From Mesorhizobium sp. B2-1-1 (GTDB lineage Bacteria > Pseudomonadota > Alphaproteobacteria > Rhizobiales > Rhizobiaceae), in contig NZ_CP083954.1 in the NCBI RefSeq assembly GCF_006442975.2, forward strand, positions 5,525,501 to 5,589,500: 64,000 nt of DNA, read 5' to 3'. Positions 42,879-52,373 of the stretch are shown here, piece after piece (within the stretch, counting starts at the first letter, position 1; each line of letters starts with the position of its first letter). The translations under genes and the position numbers were made by a program. Under the pieces are notes generated by a model. The model had not been told where the DNA came from, did no database searches, and saw nothing but the letters and a program-made list of their open reading frames with translations.

Positions 42879-44131
42879 TTGTCGCACGTCTCACTCTGCA
42901 ATCGCTGCGCAACCGCTGGATCACGGTGTTGCTGACGATCCTTTCGATCTCCGTCAGCGTCATGCTTCTGCTCGGTGTCGAGAAGGTGCGCAGTGGCGCG
43001 CGAGACAGCTTTGCCGGGACCGTGTCTGGTGCGGATCTGGTCATTGGCGCCCGATCGGGTGCCATGCAGCTCCTTCTCTACTCGGTGTTCCGCATTGGCA
43101 ACGCGACCAACAATGTCACCTGGCGCAGCTACGAAGACATCGTTTCGCGCCCGCAGGTAGCCTGGGCAATTCCGCTTTCACTTGGCGACAGCCATCGCGG
43201 CTTTCGCGTCATCGGGACGACTCCGGATTACTTCGAGCACTTCCAATATCGCGGCGGCCAGGCCTTGACGTTTGCCGCAGGCGCACCCTTTGACGACCTG
43301 TTCGATGTCGTCCTCGGCTCGGATGTTGCGAGCCGGCTTGGCTATTCCATCGGCGACAAGATCACTGTCGCGCACGGTGCGGGCTCCCTTGGGCCGCAGC
43401 ATGACGACCTCCCGTTTCGCGTGTCCGGCATACTGGCACGTACCGGCACGCCGGTGGACAAATCCCTCCATGTCAGTCTCAAGGCTATCGAGGCCATTCA
43501 TGTCGACTGGCGGTCCGGTTCACGGATCCCGGGACAAGTTACACCGGCCGACCGTCTGCGGCAGATGACCATTGCTCCGAAGGCGGTAACCGCCGCGATC
43601 ATCGGCTTGAAGTCGCGCCTGCAAGTCATCGGGTTCCAGCGCGGCGTGAACGAGTACAGGGCCGAGCCTCTTTCGGCTGTGCTGCCGGGGGTCGCCTTGC
43701 AGGAGATGTGGGGACTGGTCGCCACCGCCGAGACCGCATTGCTTGGCGTCTCCGCGATGGTCGTGGTGACCTCGATGCTCGGCTTGTCGGCAATGATCCT
43801 GTCGACGCTCAACGAGCGACGGCGTGAGATCGCGATATTGCGCTCGCTGGGGGCAAAGCCCGGCACGGTTGCAGGACTTCTTGTCGGAGAGGCGACACTG
43901 CTGACAGTAGCGGGAATCGCAATAGGAACGGCGGCACTTTATGCGGTCCTGGTGGTGGCCCGCCCGCTTGTTGACAGACAGTTCGGCATCGACATCGGCA
44001 TTCAGCCCCCATCCGCAACCGATGCCCTGTTGTTATTGGCAATATTGATCGGCGGGATGGCCGCCGGGTTCCTGCCGGCCTGTCGCGCCTACAGGATGTC
44101 ACTCGCAGATGGCATGATGGTGAGAACATGA
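42875..44131 (+). CDS. FtsX/MacB-type ABC permease
   Basis: A 418-residue permease. One N-terminal helix (WITVLLTILSISVSVMLLLG) is followed by a ~240-residue periplasmic domain and three C-terminal helices (VSAMVVVTSMLGLSAMIL, ATLLTVAGIAIGTAALYAVL, LLLLAILIGGMAAGFLPA), with the FtsX coupling block NERRREIAILRSLGAKPGTV. It overlaps the ATPase stop as ATGA. Such proteins usually move lipids or peptides or act mechanically rather than importing ions; the metal link is from context. Confidence 0.9.
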   Translation: MIVARLTLQSLRNRWITVLLTILSISVSVMLLLGVEKVRSGARDSFAGTVSGADLVIGARSGAMQLLLYSVFRIGNATNNVTWRSYEDIVSRPQVAWAIPLSLGDSHRGFRVIGTTPDYFEHFQYRGGQALTFAAGAPFDDLFDVVLGSDVASRLGYSIGDKITVAHGAGSLGPQHDDLPFRVSGILARTGTPVDKSLHVSLKAIEAIHVDWRSGSRIPGQVTPADRLRQMTIAPKAVTAAIIGLKSRLQVIGFQRGVNEYRAEPLSAVLPGVALQEMWGLVATAETALLGVSAMVVVTSMLGLSAMILSTLNERRREIAILRSLGAKPGTVAGLLVGEATLLTVAGIAIGTAALYAVLVVARPLVDRQFGIDIGIQPPSATDALLLLAILIGGMAAGFLPACRAYRMSLADGMMVRT

Positions 44132-44853
44132 AGACTTCCGGATTCCTCGGCAACGCGAGGTCGATGTTGCGCTGCATCGCTCTCATCCTGGCCGTTTTGG
44201 GCGCGGGCTGCGGCGCGGCATTCAGCGAGGCCGCAACCCAGCTGAAATGGGAGATGCTGATCCCGCCGACAGAACCGCTGGCAAATTTCCCGGACGCACT
44301 TCCTTTTGAGCAGCAGGAGGCCCTGAGAAATGTCCTATACTGGAAAGGTCACCCGTCGGGCGAGTTGAGCGAAGAGTTTGCCCTTCAGCGCGACGAAGCC
44401 AAAAAAAGGGTCGACGCCGACAGGGAGAAACTTGCAAAGCAAGGCGTCGATCTTGATGCGCTTTACGAACGATACGTCGCCTGGGCTACAGAGATCGAGA
44501 GGCGTGGAACCCTCACCGAGAAGAAGTTGGACGGCGCGCAGGTAGCCATCGCCGGCTATCTGCTGCCCCTGGATTTTGATCCGAACGGTACGACGGAGTT
44601 CCTGCTTGTCCCCTATTTTGGTGCGTGCATCCATGAGCCGCCACCGCCGCCGAACCAGGTGATCTACTTGAAATCCACCGCTCCGTACGCACCTGCGGCC
44701 CTGTTCGAGGGCGTGATGATAACCGGTACGATGCGCGTGCAGTCCGAAAGGAAAGACCTCTCCTTTGTGGACGGTTCAAGCGAAGTTGCTTCGGGCTACG
44801 TCCTGGAGGGCGACAGCATCGAGCCCTATCAAGGCGAGGGTGGCGGGCAATAG
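44128..44853 (+). CDS. DUF3299 exported protein of the Zrg-type operon
   Basis: A 241-residue exported protein with a lipobox-like LGAGC near residue 28. The DUF3299 domain shows TQLKWEMLIPP, DGAQVAIAGYLLPLDFDPNG, EFLLVPYFGACIHEPPPPPN and VMITGTMRVQ. The Cys-His pair in ACIHEPPPPPN suggests metal binding. It overlaps the permease stop as ATGA and is last in the operon. DUF3299 is also called ZrgE-like in zinc-responsive operons; that parallel is from family knowledge. Confidence 0.85.
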   Translation: MKTSGFLGNARSMLRCIALILAVLGAGCGAAFSEAATQLKWEMLIPPTEPLANFPDALPFEQQEALRNVLYWKGHPSGELSEEFALQRDEAKKRVDADREKLAKQGVDLDALYERYVAWATEIERRGTLTEKKLDGAQVAIAGYLLPLDFDPNGTTEFLLVPYFGACIHEPPPPPNQVIYLKSTAPYAPAALFEGVMITGTMRVQSERKDLSFVDGSSEVASGYVLEGDSIEPYQGEGGGQ

Positions 44854-44920
44854 TCCCGCGGAGGCAATGCCAACCGCCAGTCCGCTGGTCGGAGGCAGGC
44901 GCGTCCGTGGATGGATGCGC

Positions 44921-46606
44921 TCAGCGAAACCCGGTGACCCTGAGCACCTCCGCCGGCGAGGTGAGACCTTGCCCTGCCTTCCTGGCACCGTCATGCGCCA
45001 TCGTGCTCATGCCCCGCTCCAGCGCGAGCGCTTCGATCCTGGAGTGGTCTGCTCCTTGTGAAGCGAGCTCGATGATAGCTTCCTCTAGGACCAGGATCTC
45101 GAACACGGCGATGCGGCCTCGATACCCCGTGCCGTTGCAACGGCCGCAGCCCACTGCGTTGAACACTTTCTGGCCTTGGGAGAACCCGACGGCCTGGTAG
45201 CGCGAGTCGGAGGAGAAAGTCTCGGCCGAAAGAATTCCTTCCTGCTTGCAGTGATCGCAGAGCCGCCGCAACAGGCGCTGGGAGATGATGCCGCGGACGG
45301 CGCCGACCAGCAGATAGGTCTCGACACCCAGGTCGCGCATACGCGTGAAGGCCGCCGCCGCGGTGTTCGCGTGGACGGTGGTGAGAACGAGGTGTCCGGT
45401 GAGCGCTGCCTGGACGGCGGCCCGTGCCGTCTCGCCGTCGCGTATCTCGCCGACCAGGATCACGTCGGGGTCCTGTCGCACGAACGTCCGGATCGCGGAT
45501 GAGAAGGTGATGCCGATCGCCGAGTTGATCTGCGACTGCACGATGCCGGGGATCTGGTACTCGACGGGATCCTCGATGGTCACGATCTTGCGGCCCGGAT
45601 CGTTTAGCTTCGAGAGCGCGGCGGCGAGCGTCGTCGTCTTGCCGCTGCCGGTCGGGCCGGCGACGGCGATCATTCCATGGGTGTGCTCAAGGAGCCGGTC
45701 CAGCGTCTGCCGTTCTTGGTCATCCAGGCCCACGCCCGCGAAATCGAGCAGGACGCTGTCGCGGTGCAGGATGCGCATGACGACGGTCTCGCCATGGATG
45801 GAGGAGAGGGTGGCAACGCGCAGTTCGACTTCGCGGTCGCCGATGGGAAGGCGCATCGCACCATCCTGAGGCTTGCGGCGCTCGGTGATGTCGAGGCCGG
45901 CGAGAACCTTGATTCGCGACACGATCGCATCGCCCATTTCGTGCGGCGGCGGAGGCATGATCCGCAAGACGCCGTCGATACGGAAACGCATCACGAGCCG
46001 TCCGCGCATCGGTTCGAGGTGGATGTCGGTTGCCCTCAGGTCGAGCGCGCGCCGGAAGATGTCGTCAACGACAACCACAACCGGCGCGCCGCTCGCGAGA
46101 TCCCGCAGGCTTGCGATAGCCGCTTCGGAGGTTGCTCCTTCGCCGGTGGCCTGGGCAACATCCTGGGTGCCGGAAAGGCGTTCCAGGCAGGATTCCAGGT
46201 CGGGTGCGGGAACCACGCAGACCTCGACGTCCCCGTCGAGAACGGATCGCAGCGCCTCTATCGGGTCTGCGTCTCCAGGGTGGAGAACCCCTATGACGGC
46301 GCTCCCGTCAGGCGCCGTGAGCGGCGCGATCCAGTTCTCCACAAGAAATCGGTTTGAGAGATTCTGCGCGACGGGCCTGTAGTCGGCGAGTTGGTGCCGG
46401 TCGAGAAGCCGCACGCCATAATAGGGCGACAGGAAGCCTGCGAGGGCATCGGCGTCGACTATCTGCGCTTCGATCAGGCGGTGCAGGTCGGAGGCTCGCG
46501 AGGCCGTGCTCTCACCGAAAAGGCCCCGCGTAGCCTCTCGGCTCGCCAGTCCGGCATCGGCCATGGACGACAAGAGCGAGTGTAAGTCTGTAAGCTGTGG
46601 GTTCAT
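44921..46606 (-). CDS. gspE: type II secretion ATPase GspE
   Basis: A 561-residue ATPase that powers pseudopilus assembly. Walker A GPTGSGKTTTLAAAL, Asp box IVTIEDPVEYQIPGIVQSQI, Walker B ILVGEIRDGETA and the His box LTTVHANTAAAAFTRM are present, with the zinc-binding pairs CDHC and CGRCNGTGYRG. ATG 46606 gives the usual family length; the frame stays open 98 codons further upstream, which I judge non-coding. It is alone on the minus strand, away from the other gsp genes. Confidence 0.93.
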   Translation of the reverse strand: MNPQLTDLHSLLSSMADAGLASREATRGLFGESTASRASDLHRLIEAQIVDADALAGFLSPYYGVRLLDRHQLADYRPVAQNLSNRFLVENWIAPLTAPDGSAVIGVLHPGDADPIEALRSVLDGDVEVCVVPAPDLESCLERLSGTQDVAQATGEGATSEAAIASLRDLASGAPVVVVVDDIFRRALDLRATDIHLEPMRGRLVMRFRIDGVLRIMPPPPHEMGDAIVSRIKVLAGLDITERRKPQDGAMRLPIGDREVELRVATLSSIHGETVVMRILHRDSVLLDFAGVGLDDQERQTLDRLLEHTHGMIAVAGPTGSGKTTTLAAALSKLNDPGRKIVTIEDPVEYQIPGIVQSQINSAIGITFSSAIRTFVRQDPDVILVGEIRDGETARAAVQAALTGHLVLTTVHANTAAAAFTRMRDLGVETYLLVGAVRGIISQRLLRRLCDHCKQEGILSAETFSSDSRYQAVGFSQGQKVFNAVGCGRCNGTGYRGRIAVFEILVLEEAIIELASQGADHSRIEALALERGMSTMAHDGARKAGQGLTSPAEVLRVTGFR

Positions 46607-47088
46607 TGAACGTACCTGTCGCACTTGACCCTTGAGCACAATGGACGCCGGCTTGCGCATGCCGAATCCGTCTGTCGGTTTAGTCCGCAGATCGGTCTGC
46701 CTGACGTACGATTCCGGATCCGGCGGTTCCCCGGAAAGCTGCGCCAGACCAGAAGGCTGTGCGGTATAGGTGTCAAGAGCCCGTGCCCTTCTACTCCCAC
46801 CAGACGGTGGACCGGGTGCCACACGAGGTAGCGATTGAGAATCTTTCGCTACACCCACATATCGCCGCCAATATTGCGGAACCCCACTCGACCAAGGCAA
46901 GCGTCACGCCCGCCAGCAGCTGGTGGGAAATCGTCATGACCCATGCGACCGTGATGATCGTAGCCGAGGGCCGCTTCGGCCGAGGAAGGATATCTTGGCC
47001 GCAAAGGCAGACTGCGCCGCGTTGAAATGAGCAGGCTTGGAGTGGCTGGAGCCCTTCCCGCTTCATCGCCTTGCCGGGCGTATCAATC
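46607..47088. other. gspE-pntB intergenic region, no recognised gene
   Basis: About 480 nt that should contain the gspE promoter. A minus-strand frame at 46791-47066 encodes a hydrophobic stretch (MTISHQLLAGVTLALVEWG) but has no family match or ribosome site that I can support. A short repeat CCGCcAATATTgCGG lies near 46866. Nothing else seen. Confidence 0.5.
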
Positions 47089-48489
47089 TCAGTGATCCAT
47101 GGCCTTGACGATTTCCTCGGTCATCTTCTTGGCGTCGCCGAGCAGCATCATGGTGCCGTCCTTGTAGAACAGCGTGTTGTCGATGCCGGCATAGCCGGAG
47201 CCGAGCGAGCGCTTGACGAACAGGCAGGTGCGCGCCTTGTCGACGTCGAGGATCGGCATACCGTAAATAGGTGAGGACTTGTCATCCCGCGCGGACGGGT
47301 TGGTGACGTCGTTGGCGCCGATGACATAGGCGACGTCGGCCTGCGCGAATTCGGAATTGATGTCCTCGAGCTCGAACACTTCGTCGTAAGGCACGTTGGC
47401 TTCGGCCAAGAGCACGTTCATGTGGCCCGGCATGCGGCCGGCCACGGGGTGGATGGCGTATTTGACGTCGACGCCATTGGCCTTGAGCTTGTCGGCCATT
47501 TCGCGCAGTGCATGCTGCGCCTGGGCGACGGCCATGCCGTAGCCAGGGACGATGATGACTTTCTGTGCGTTCATCATCAGATAGGCGGCATCGTCGGCCG
47601 AGCCCTGCTTGACCGTGCGCTCGATCCCATCATCAGCGCCCGCGGCTGCGGTCTCACCACCGAAGCCGCCGAGGATGACGGAGATGAAGGAGCGGTTCAT
47701 GCCCTTGCACATGATGTAGGACAGGATGGCGCCCGACGAGCCGACCAGGGCGCCGGTGATGATCAGCGCCAGATTGCCGAGCGTGAAGCCCAGAGCCGCG
47801 GCCGCCCAACCCGAATAGGAGTTGAGCATCGACACCACCACCGGCATGTCGGCGCCGCCGATGGGGATGATGAGCAGCACGCCCAGCACCAGCGATGCGG
47901 CAACGATGAGCCAGAAGACGAGCTTCGATTCGGTGGTGACCAAAAGCACGATCAGCACGACCAAGGCGATGCCAAGCGCGATGTTGATGAAATGGCGGCC
48001 GCCGATCATGATCGGCTTACCGGACATGCGCCCGTCAAGCTTCAGGAAGGCGATGACCGAGCCGGTGAAGGTGATGGCGCCGATGGCCACACCCAGGCTC
48101 ATTTCGACCAGCGCCTGTGCGTGGATGTCGCCCGCCGTGCCGATGCCGAAGCTTTCCGGCGCATAGATGGCGGCCGCCGCCACCATCACGGCGGCAAGGC
48201 CGACGAGCGAGTGGAAGGCGGCGACCAGTTGCGGCATCGAGGTCATGGCGATGCGCCTGGCCGTGACGGCGCCGACGCCGCCGCCAATGGCAAGGCCGAG
48301 CACGATCAGGCCGAAGCGTCCGGCCGATGGCGTGGCCAGCGCCAGCGTGGTGGCGATGGCGATGCCCATGCCGATCATGCCGTAGAGATTGCCCTGCCGG
48401 CTGGTGGTCGGGTGCGACAGGCCGCGCAGCGCCAGGATGAACAGAATGCCGGAGACCAGATAGAGGAAGGAGGCGAGATTGACGGTCAC
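47089..48489 (-). CDS. pntB: NAD(P) transhydrogenase subunit beta PntB
   Basis: A 466-residue membrane subunit that binds NADP(H) and carries protons while hydride passes from NADH to NADP+. N-terminal helices (residues 1-~260) include [15 protein letters not shown] and [16 protein letters not shown] in pattern (here [20 protein letters not shown]). The NADP domain has [40 protein letters not shown] and [15 protein letters not shown]. The GTG start at 48489 is one base beyond the intended pntAB stop (48491-48493). Confidence 0.95.
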   Translation of the reverse strand: MTVNLASFLYLVSGILFILALRGLSHPTTSRQGNLYGMIGMGIAIATTLALATPSAGRFGLIVLGLAIGGGVGAVTARRIAMTSMPQLVAAFHSLVGLAAVMVAAAAIYAPESFGIGTAGDIHAQALVEMSLGVAIGAITFTGSVIAFLKLDGRMSGKPIMIGGRHFINIALGIALVVLIVLLVTTESKLVFWLIVAASLVLGVLLIIPIGGADMPVVVSMLNSYSGWAAAALGFTLGNLALIITGALVGSSGAILSYIMCKGMNRSFISVILGGFGGETAAAGADDGIERTVKQGSADDAAYLMMNAQKVIIVPGYGMAVAQAQHALREMADKLKANGVDVKYAIHPVAGRMPGHMNVLLAEANVPYDEVFELEDINSEFAQADVAYVIGANDVTNPSARDDKSSPIYGMPILDVDKARTCLFVKRSLGSGYAGIDNTLFYKDGTMMLLGDAKKMTEEIVKAMDH

Positions 48490-48923
48490 GTCACTTGTCC
48501 TTCTTCTTGTACATTGCCAGCATGCGCTGGGTGACGAGGAAGCCGCCGAAGATGTTGACCGACACCAGCATCAGCGCGACGAAGCCGCCGAAGCCCGCGC
48601 GCGACGCCCGAGGCGGCAATGCCGACGGCAAGCAGCGCGCCGACGACGATGACCGAGGAGATGGCGTTGGTGACGGCCATCAGCGGCGTGTGCAGCGCAG
48701 GCGTCACCGACCAGACGACGTAATAGCCGACGAAGATCGCCAGCACGAAGATGGCCAGGCGGAAGACGAAGGGATCGATGGCGCCGCCCGACAGCGCGTG
48801 TGCGGCGTCGCCGGCCGCCTCAGCGCCTCCGGGAGCATTTGCCAGGTTCTGCACCGCCAGCCGGACGGCAGCACTTGCCTGGTCGAGTTGGTCGAGGGCT
48901 TTCTGCAAGGTCTGGTCCATCAC
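48486..48923 (-). pseudogene. pntAB: NAD(P) transhydrogenase subunit alpha-2 (PntAB), frameshifted
   Basis: The first ~108 codons encode a normal Pnt[42 protein letters not shown], then [14 protein letters not shown]. At about 48595-48610, in a run of CG repeats, the frame is lost and the continuing frame becomes Arg-rich ([12 protein letters not shown]). The expected tail [34 protein letters not shown] is intact in the next frame and stops at TGA 48491-48493, one base before pntB. One base is missing or extra, by lesion or sequencing error. The last two membrane segments would be lost. Confidence 0.85.
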
Positions 48924-50248
48924 GCGGTCCCTTTCGGCTTGGGCGAGGGCGACTTTGGCGAGGGCGACTTTGGCAGCGAGGGCTTGGATGCGGCGGCTTG
49001 CTTGGACGCGGCTTTCCTAGGCGCGGCTTGCTTGGGCGCCGAAGCATCGGCGACCATTGTGCTGGCCGGTATCGCGGGCGGTTCGATATATTGGCCCTTT
49101 GGCGGCTGCTGGTCGGCCTTGGCGAAGGCCGGATGGACGATCTTGCCGCCGTCGGTCAGCATGGTCGCCTTGACCAGATCGTCGTCGCGGTTGATCGCAA
49201 GCTGCTTGGTGCCCTTGTCGACCAGCGTCTCGAGGAAAGCAAAAAGGTTCCTGGCGTAGAGCAGCGAAGCGGAGGCCGCGACGCGGCCCGGCACGTTGAG
49301 ATGGCCGACGATCTTGACGCCGTTGGCCGTCGTCACGATCTTGCCTGCTTCGGCGCCCTCGACATTGCCGCCGCGCTCCACAGCAAGATCGACGATCACC
49401 GAACCGGGCTTCATCGAGGCGACCATGTCAGCCGACACCAGCCTCGGCGCCGGGCGGCCGGGGATCAGCGCCGTGGTGATGACGATGTCCTGCTTGGCGA
49501 TGTGCTCGGCGGTCAGCGCCGCCTGCTTGGCCTGGTAATCCTTGGACATCTCCTTGGCGTAGCCGCCGGCGGTCTCGGCCGCCTTGAACTCTTCGTCCTC
49601 GACGGCGAGGAACTTTGCGCCAAGCGAGGCGACCTGTTCCTTGGCGGCGGGGCGCACATCGGTCGCGGTGACGACTGCGCCGAGCCGGCGCGCTGTGGCG
49701 ATCGCCTGCAGGCCGGCGACGCCGACGCCCATGATGAACACCTTGGCGGCAGGAACAGTGCCGGCCGCCGTCATCATCATCGGCAGCGCGCGATCGTATT
49801 CGGCTGCGCCGTCGATCACCGCCTGGTAGCCGGCAAGGTTAGCCTGCGAGGACAAGACGTCCATCGACTGGGCGCGCGTGATGCGCGGCATGAATTCCAT
49901 CGCAAAGGCCGTCACCCCGGCCTTGGCCAGTGCCGCGACGGCGGCGTCATTGCCATAGGGATCCATCATAGCGATGACCGCAGCGCCTGACTTGTAGCTT
50001 TTCAGCTCCGCATCGGTCGGCCGGCGCACCTTCAGAATCACATCCGCACGGGCCGCATCGGATGCGGAACCAATGGTGGCACCGGCCTTCGCGTAGTCTT
50101 CGTCGGCGATGCGGGACAGTGTGCCCGCTCCGCTCTCAACCACCAAGTCAAAGCCAAGGGCGGCTATGCGCTTCACCGTATCGGGCGACGCCGCGACACG
50201 GGGTTCGCCCGAGCCGCCCTCGGCGGGAATGAAGATGATCTGGCTCAC
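48920..50248 (-). CDS. pntA: NAD(P) transhydrogenase subunit alpha-1 PntA
   Basis: A 442-residue soluble NAD(H)-binding subunit. The N-terminal alanine-dehydrogenase-like domain has [20 protein letters not shown] and [15 protein letters not shown]; the nucleotide loop is [20 protein letters not shown] and [13 protein letters not shown]. The C-terminus ends in a low-complexity tail with repeated KSPSP/KPSLP-type units. GTG 50248 has GGGAGGGG upstream. It overlaps pntAB by ATGA-type coupling. Divergent from the IlvD-family gene, with an operator-like site between. Confidence 0.93.
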   Translation of the reverse strand: MSQIIFIPAEGGSGEPRVAASPDTVKRIAALGFDLVVESGAGTLSRIADEDYAKAGATIGSASDAARADVILKVRRPTDAELKSYKSGAAVIAMMDPYGNDAAVAALAKAGVTAFAMEFMPRITRAQSMDVLSSQANLAGYQAVIDGAAEYDRALPMMMTAAGTVPAAKVFIMGVGVAGLQAIATARRLGAVVTATDVRPAAKEQVASLGAKFLAVEDEEFKAAETAGGYAKEMSKDYQAKQAALTAEHIAKQDIVITTALIPGRPAPRLVSADMVASMKPGSVIVDLAVERGGNVEGAEAGKIVTTANGVKIVGHLNVPGRVAASASLLYARNLFAFLETLVDKGTKQLAINRDDDLVKATMLTDGGKIVHPAFAKADQQPPKGQYIEPPAIPASTMVADASAPKQAAPRKAASKQAAASKPSLPKSPSPKSPSPKPKGTA

Positions 50249-50317
50249 GCTTGGCTACCCCTCCCCGGCACGCGGCGCATCTGCGCGCCTGCCGTATCGT
50301 TCACATCTTACTACAAT

Positions 50318-50341
50318 CCACAAAATGGGCAATTTGTCCAC
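50318..50341. promoter_or_regulatory. operator-like double palindrome between pntA and the dehydratase
   Basis: TCCACAAAATGGG (50318-50330) overlaps TGGGCAATTTGTCCA (50327-50341). The elements resemble those at 29611 and 39738, including the flanking ACAA. It sits 76 nt upstream of the dehydratase ATG and 70 nt upstream of pntA. Suggests co-control of the dehydratase with the TRAP genes; inferred. Confidence 0.5.
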
Positions 50342-50416
50342 ATATCTGATTGAGGGTACTTGTCCGACAGTTGCCGATGCCATATCGATGGCCAAACGGC
50401 GGTTCTGGAGGTGTAA

Positions 50417-52219
50417 ATGTCCAAGATCAATGGTGCGAAGCGGCTACGCTCGCGCGACTGGTTCGACAATCCGGACAATCCCGGCATGACGGCGCTCTAC
50501 CTCGAACGCTATCTGAACTATGGGCTGACCCGCGAAGAACTGCAGTCCGGAAAGCCGCTTATCGGCATCGCCCAGACGGGCTCGGACCTGTCACCTTGCA
50601 ACCGGCATCATATCGAGCTCGCCAAGCGCGTGCGCGACGGCATTGTGGCCGCCGGCGGCGTGCCGCTGGAATTCCCGGTCCACCCGATCCAGGAGACAGG
50701 CAAGCGGCCCACCGCCGCGCTCGACCGCAACCTCGCCTATCTCGCTCTCGTCGAGTTGCTTTATGGCTATCCGCTGGATGGCGTCGTGCTGACCATCGGC
50801 TGCGACAAGACCACCCCGGCGCTGCTGATGGCCGCGGCCACCGTCAACATTCCAGCCATAGCGCTGTCCGTCGGCCCGATGCTGAACGGCTGGCACAAGG
50901 GCGAACGCACCGGCTCCGGCACGGTCGTGTGGAAGTCACGCGAAAGGCTGGCGGCAGGAGAGATCGACTACGACCAGTTCATGGACATCGTCGCTTCATC
51001 GGCGCCGTCCGTCGGCTACTGCAACACGATGGGCACGGCGACGACGATGAACTCGCTGGCCGAGGCGCTCGGCATGCAGTTGCCGGGCTCCGCCGCCATT
51101 CCAGCACCCTATCGCGAGCGCGGCCAGATCGCCTACCAAACCGGCAAGCGCATCGTCGACATGGTGCGCGAGGACTTGAAACCCTCCGACATCATGACGC
51201 GGGAAGCCTTCGAGAACGCCATCGTCGTCAATTCTGCCATCGGCGGCTCGACCAATGCGCCGATCCACCTCAACGCCATCGCGCGGCATCTCGGCGTGTC
51301 GCTGACCGTCGATGACTGGCAGAAGGTCGGTCACCACGTTCCGCTGATCGTAAATCTCCAGCCGGCCGGTGAATATCTCGGCGAGGACTATCATCATGCG
51401 GGCGGTGTGCCGGCCGTGGTGGCAGAGCTGATGAAGGCCGGCTTGCTGCCGCATCCTGGAGCCATGACCGTCAACGGCCGCACGATCGGCGACAATTGCG
51501 CCGCGGCAGAGAATCTCGACGGCAAGGTCATCCGTACCGTGGCCAATCCGCTCAGGAAGGATGCCGGCTTCATCAACCTGAAAGGCAATCTGTTCGATTC
51601 CGCAATCATGAAGACGTCGGTCATCTCGCCGGAGTTTCGCGACCGCTATCTGTCAAATCCGCGAGACCCCGATGCCTTCGAGGGCGTCGCCGTCGTCTTC
51701 GACGGTCCGGAAGACTACCACCGTCGCATTGAGGATCCGTCACTCGGCCTGAACGAGAATACCATCCTGTTCATGCGCGGAGCCGGCCCAGTCGGTTATC
51801 CGGGCGGCGCCGAAGTCGTGAACATGCAGCCGCCAGCCTACCTGCTGAAGGCGGGCATCCACTCGCTGCCCTGCATCGGCGATGGCCGTCAGTCCGGCAC
51901 TTCCGGCTCTCCATCGATCCTCAACGCCTCGCCCGAGGCGGCCGTCGGTGGTGGCCTTGCGCTGCTGCGTACGGGTGACCGGGTACGCATCGACCTGCGC
52001 AAGGGGACCGCCGACATCCTCGTGTCGGACGACGAGATCAAGCGCCGTCGCGTCGACCTGCAAAACGAGGGCGGCTATGCATATCCGAAGCATCAGACAC
52101 CCTGGCAGGAGATCCAGCGGTCAATGGTTGACCAGTTGTCCGAGGGAATGGTTCTGAAGCCGGCGGTGAAGTACCAGAACATCGCCGTCACCAGCGGCCT
52201 GCCGCGCGACAATCATTAG
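50417..52219 (+). CDS. IlvD/Edd-family dehydratase, sugar-acid type
   Basis: A 600-residue Fe-S dehydratase converting an aldonate (for example arabinonate, xylonate or gluconate) to a 2-keto-3-deoxy acid, or less likely dihydroxyacid to keto acid. Cluster ligands fit [20 protein letters not shown] and [12 protein letters not shown]. The lysine-containing and later blocks are [39 protein letters not shown] and [20 protein letters not shown]. The family length (~595) and GCDKTTPA wording favour the sugar-acid branch over IlvD. GGAGG lies five bases before the ATG. It fits the acid catabolism theme. Confidence 0.9.
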   Translation: MSKINGAKRLRSRDWFDNPDNPGMTALYLERYLNYGLTREELQSGKPLIGIAQTGSDLSPCNRHHIELAKRVRDGIVAAGGVPLEFPVHPIQETGKRPTAALDRNLAYLALVELLYGYPLDGVVLTIGCDKTTPALLMAAATVNIPAIALSVGPMLNGWHKGERTGSGTVVWKSRERLAAGEIDYDQFMDIVASSAPSVGYCNTMGTATTMNSLAEALGMQLPGSAAIPAPYRERGQIAYQTGKRIVDMVREDLKPSDIMTREAFENAIVVNSAIGGSTNAPIHLNAIARHLGVSLTVDDWQKVGHHVPLIVNLQPAGEYLGEDYHHAGGVPAVVAELMKAGLLPHPGAMTVNGRTIGDNCAAAENLDGKVIRTVANPLRKDAGFINLKGNLFDSAIMKTSVISPEFRDRYLSNPRDPDAFEGVAVVFDGPEDYHRRIEDPSLGLNENTILFMRGAGPVGYPGGAEVVNMQPPAYLLKAGIHSLPCIGDGRQSGTSGSPSILNASPEAAVGGGLALLRTGDRVRIDLRKGTADILVSDDEIKRRRVDLQNEGGYAYPKHQTPWQEIQRSMVDQLSEGMVLKPAVKYQNIAVTSGLPRDNH

Positions 52220-52373
52220 AACAGTTCCTACTCTGCGTTCAAGATCGGTGCTCGATTGGCGAAGAACTGTGACTGATTTGGAATTAGGGCCTGAAGATGC
52301 GCTATGATTTGTATTCACGCGGGCGACGGAACTCCGGATCCGGTGCCGGCTTCTGCTCTGGGGTTTGACCGGA

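Noticed and set aside
46607-46900. N-terminal extension of GspE by 98 codons
   Set aside because: The region is open but has no homology-like content; ATG 46606 gives the normal family length.
47422-48534. A 370-codon plus-strand His/Asp-rich frame across pntB
   Set aside because: Antisense of hydrophobic pntB codons; composition is an artefact.
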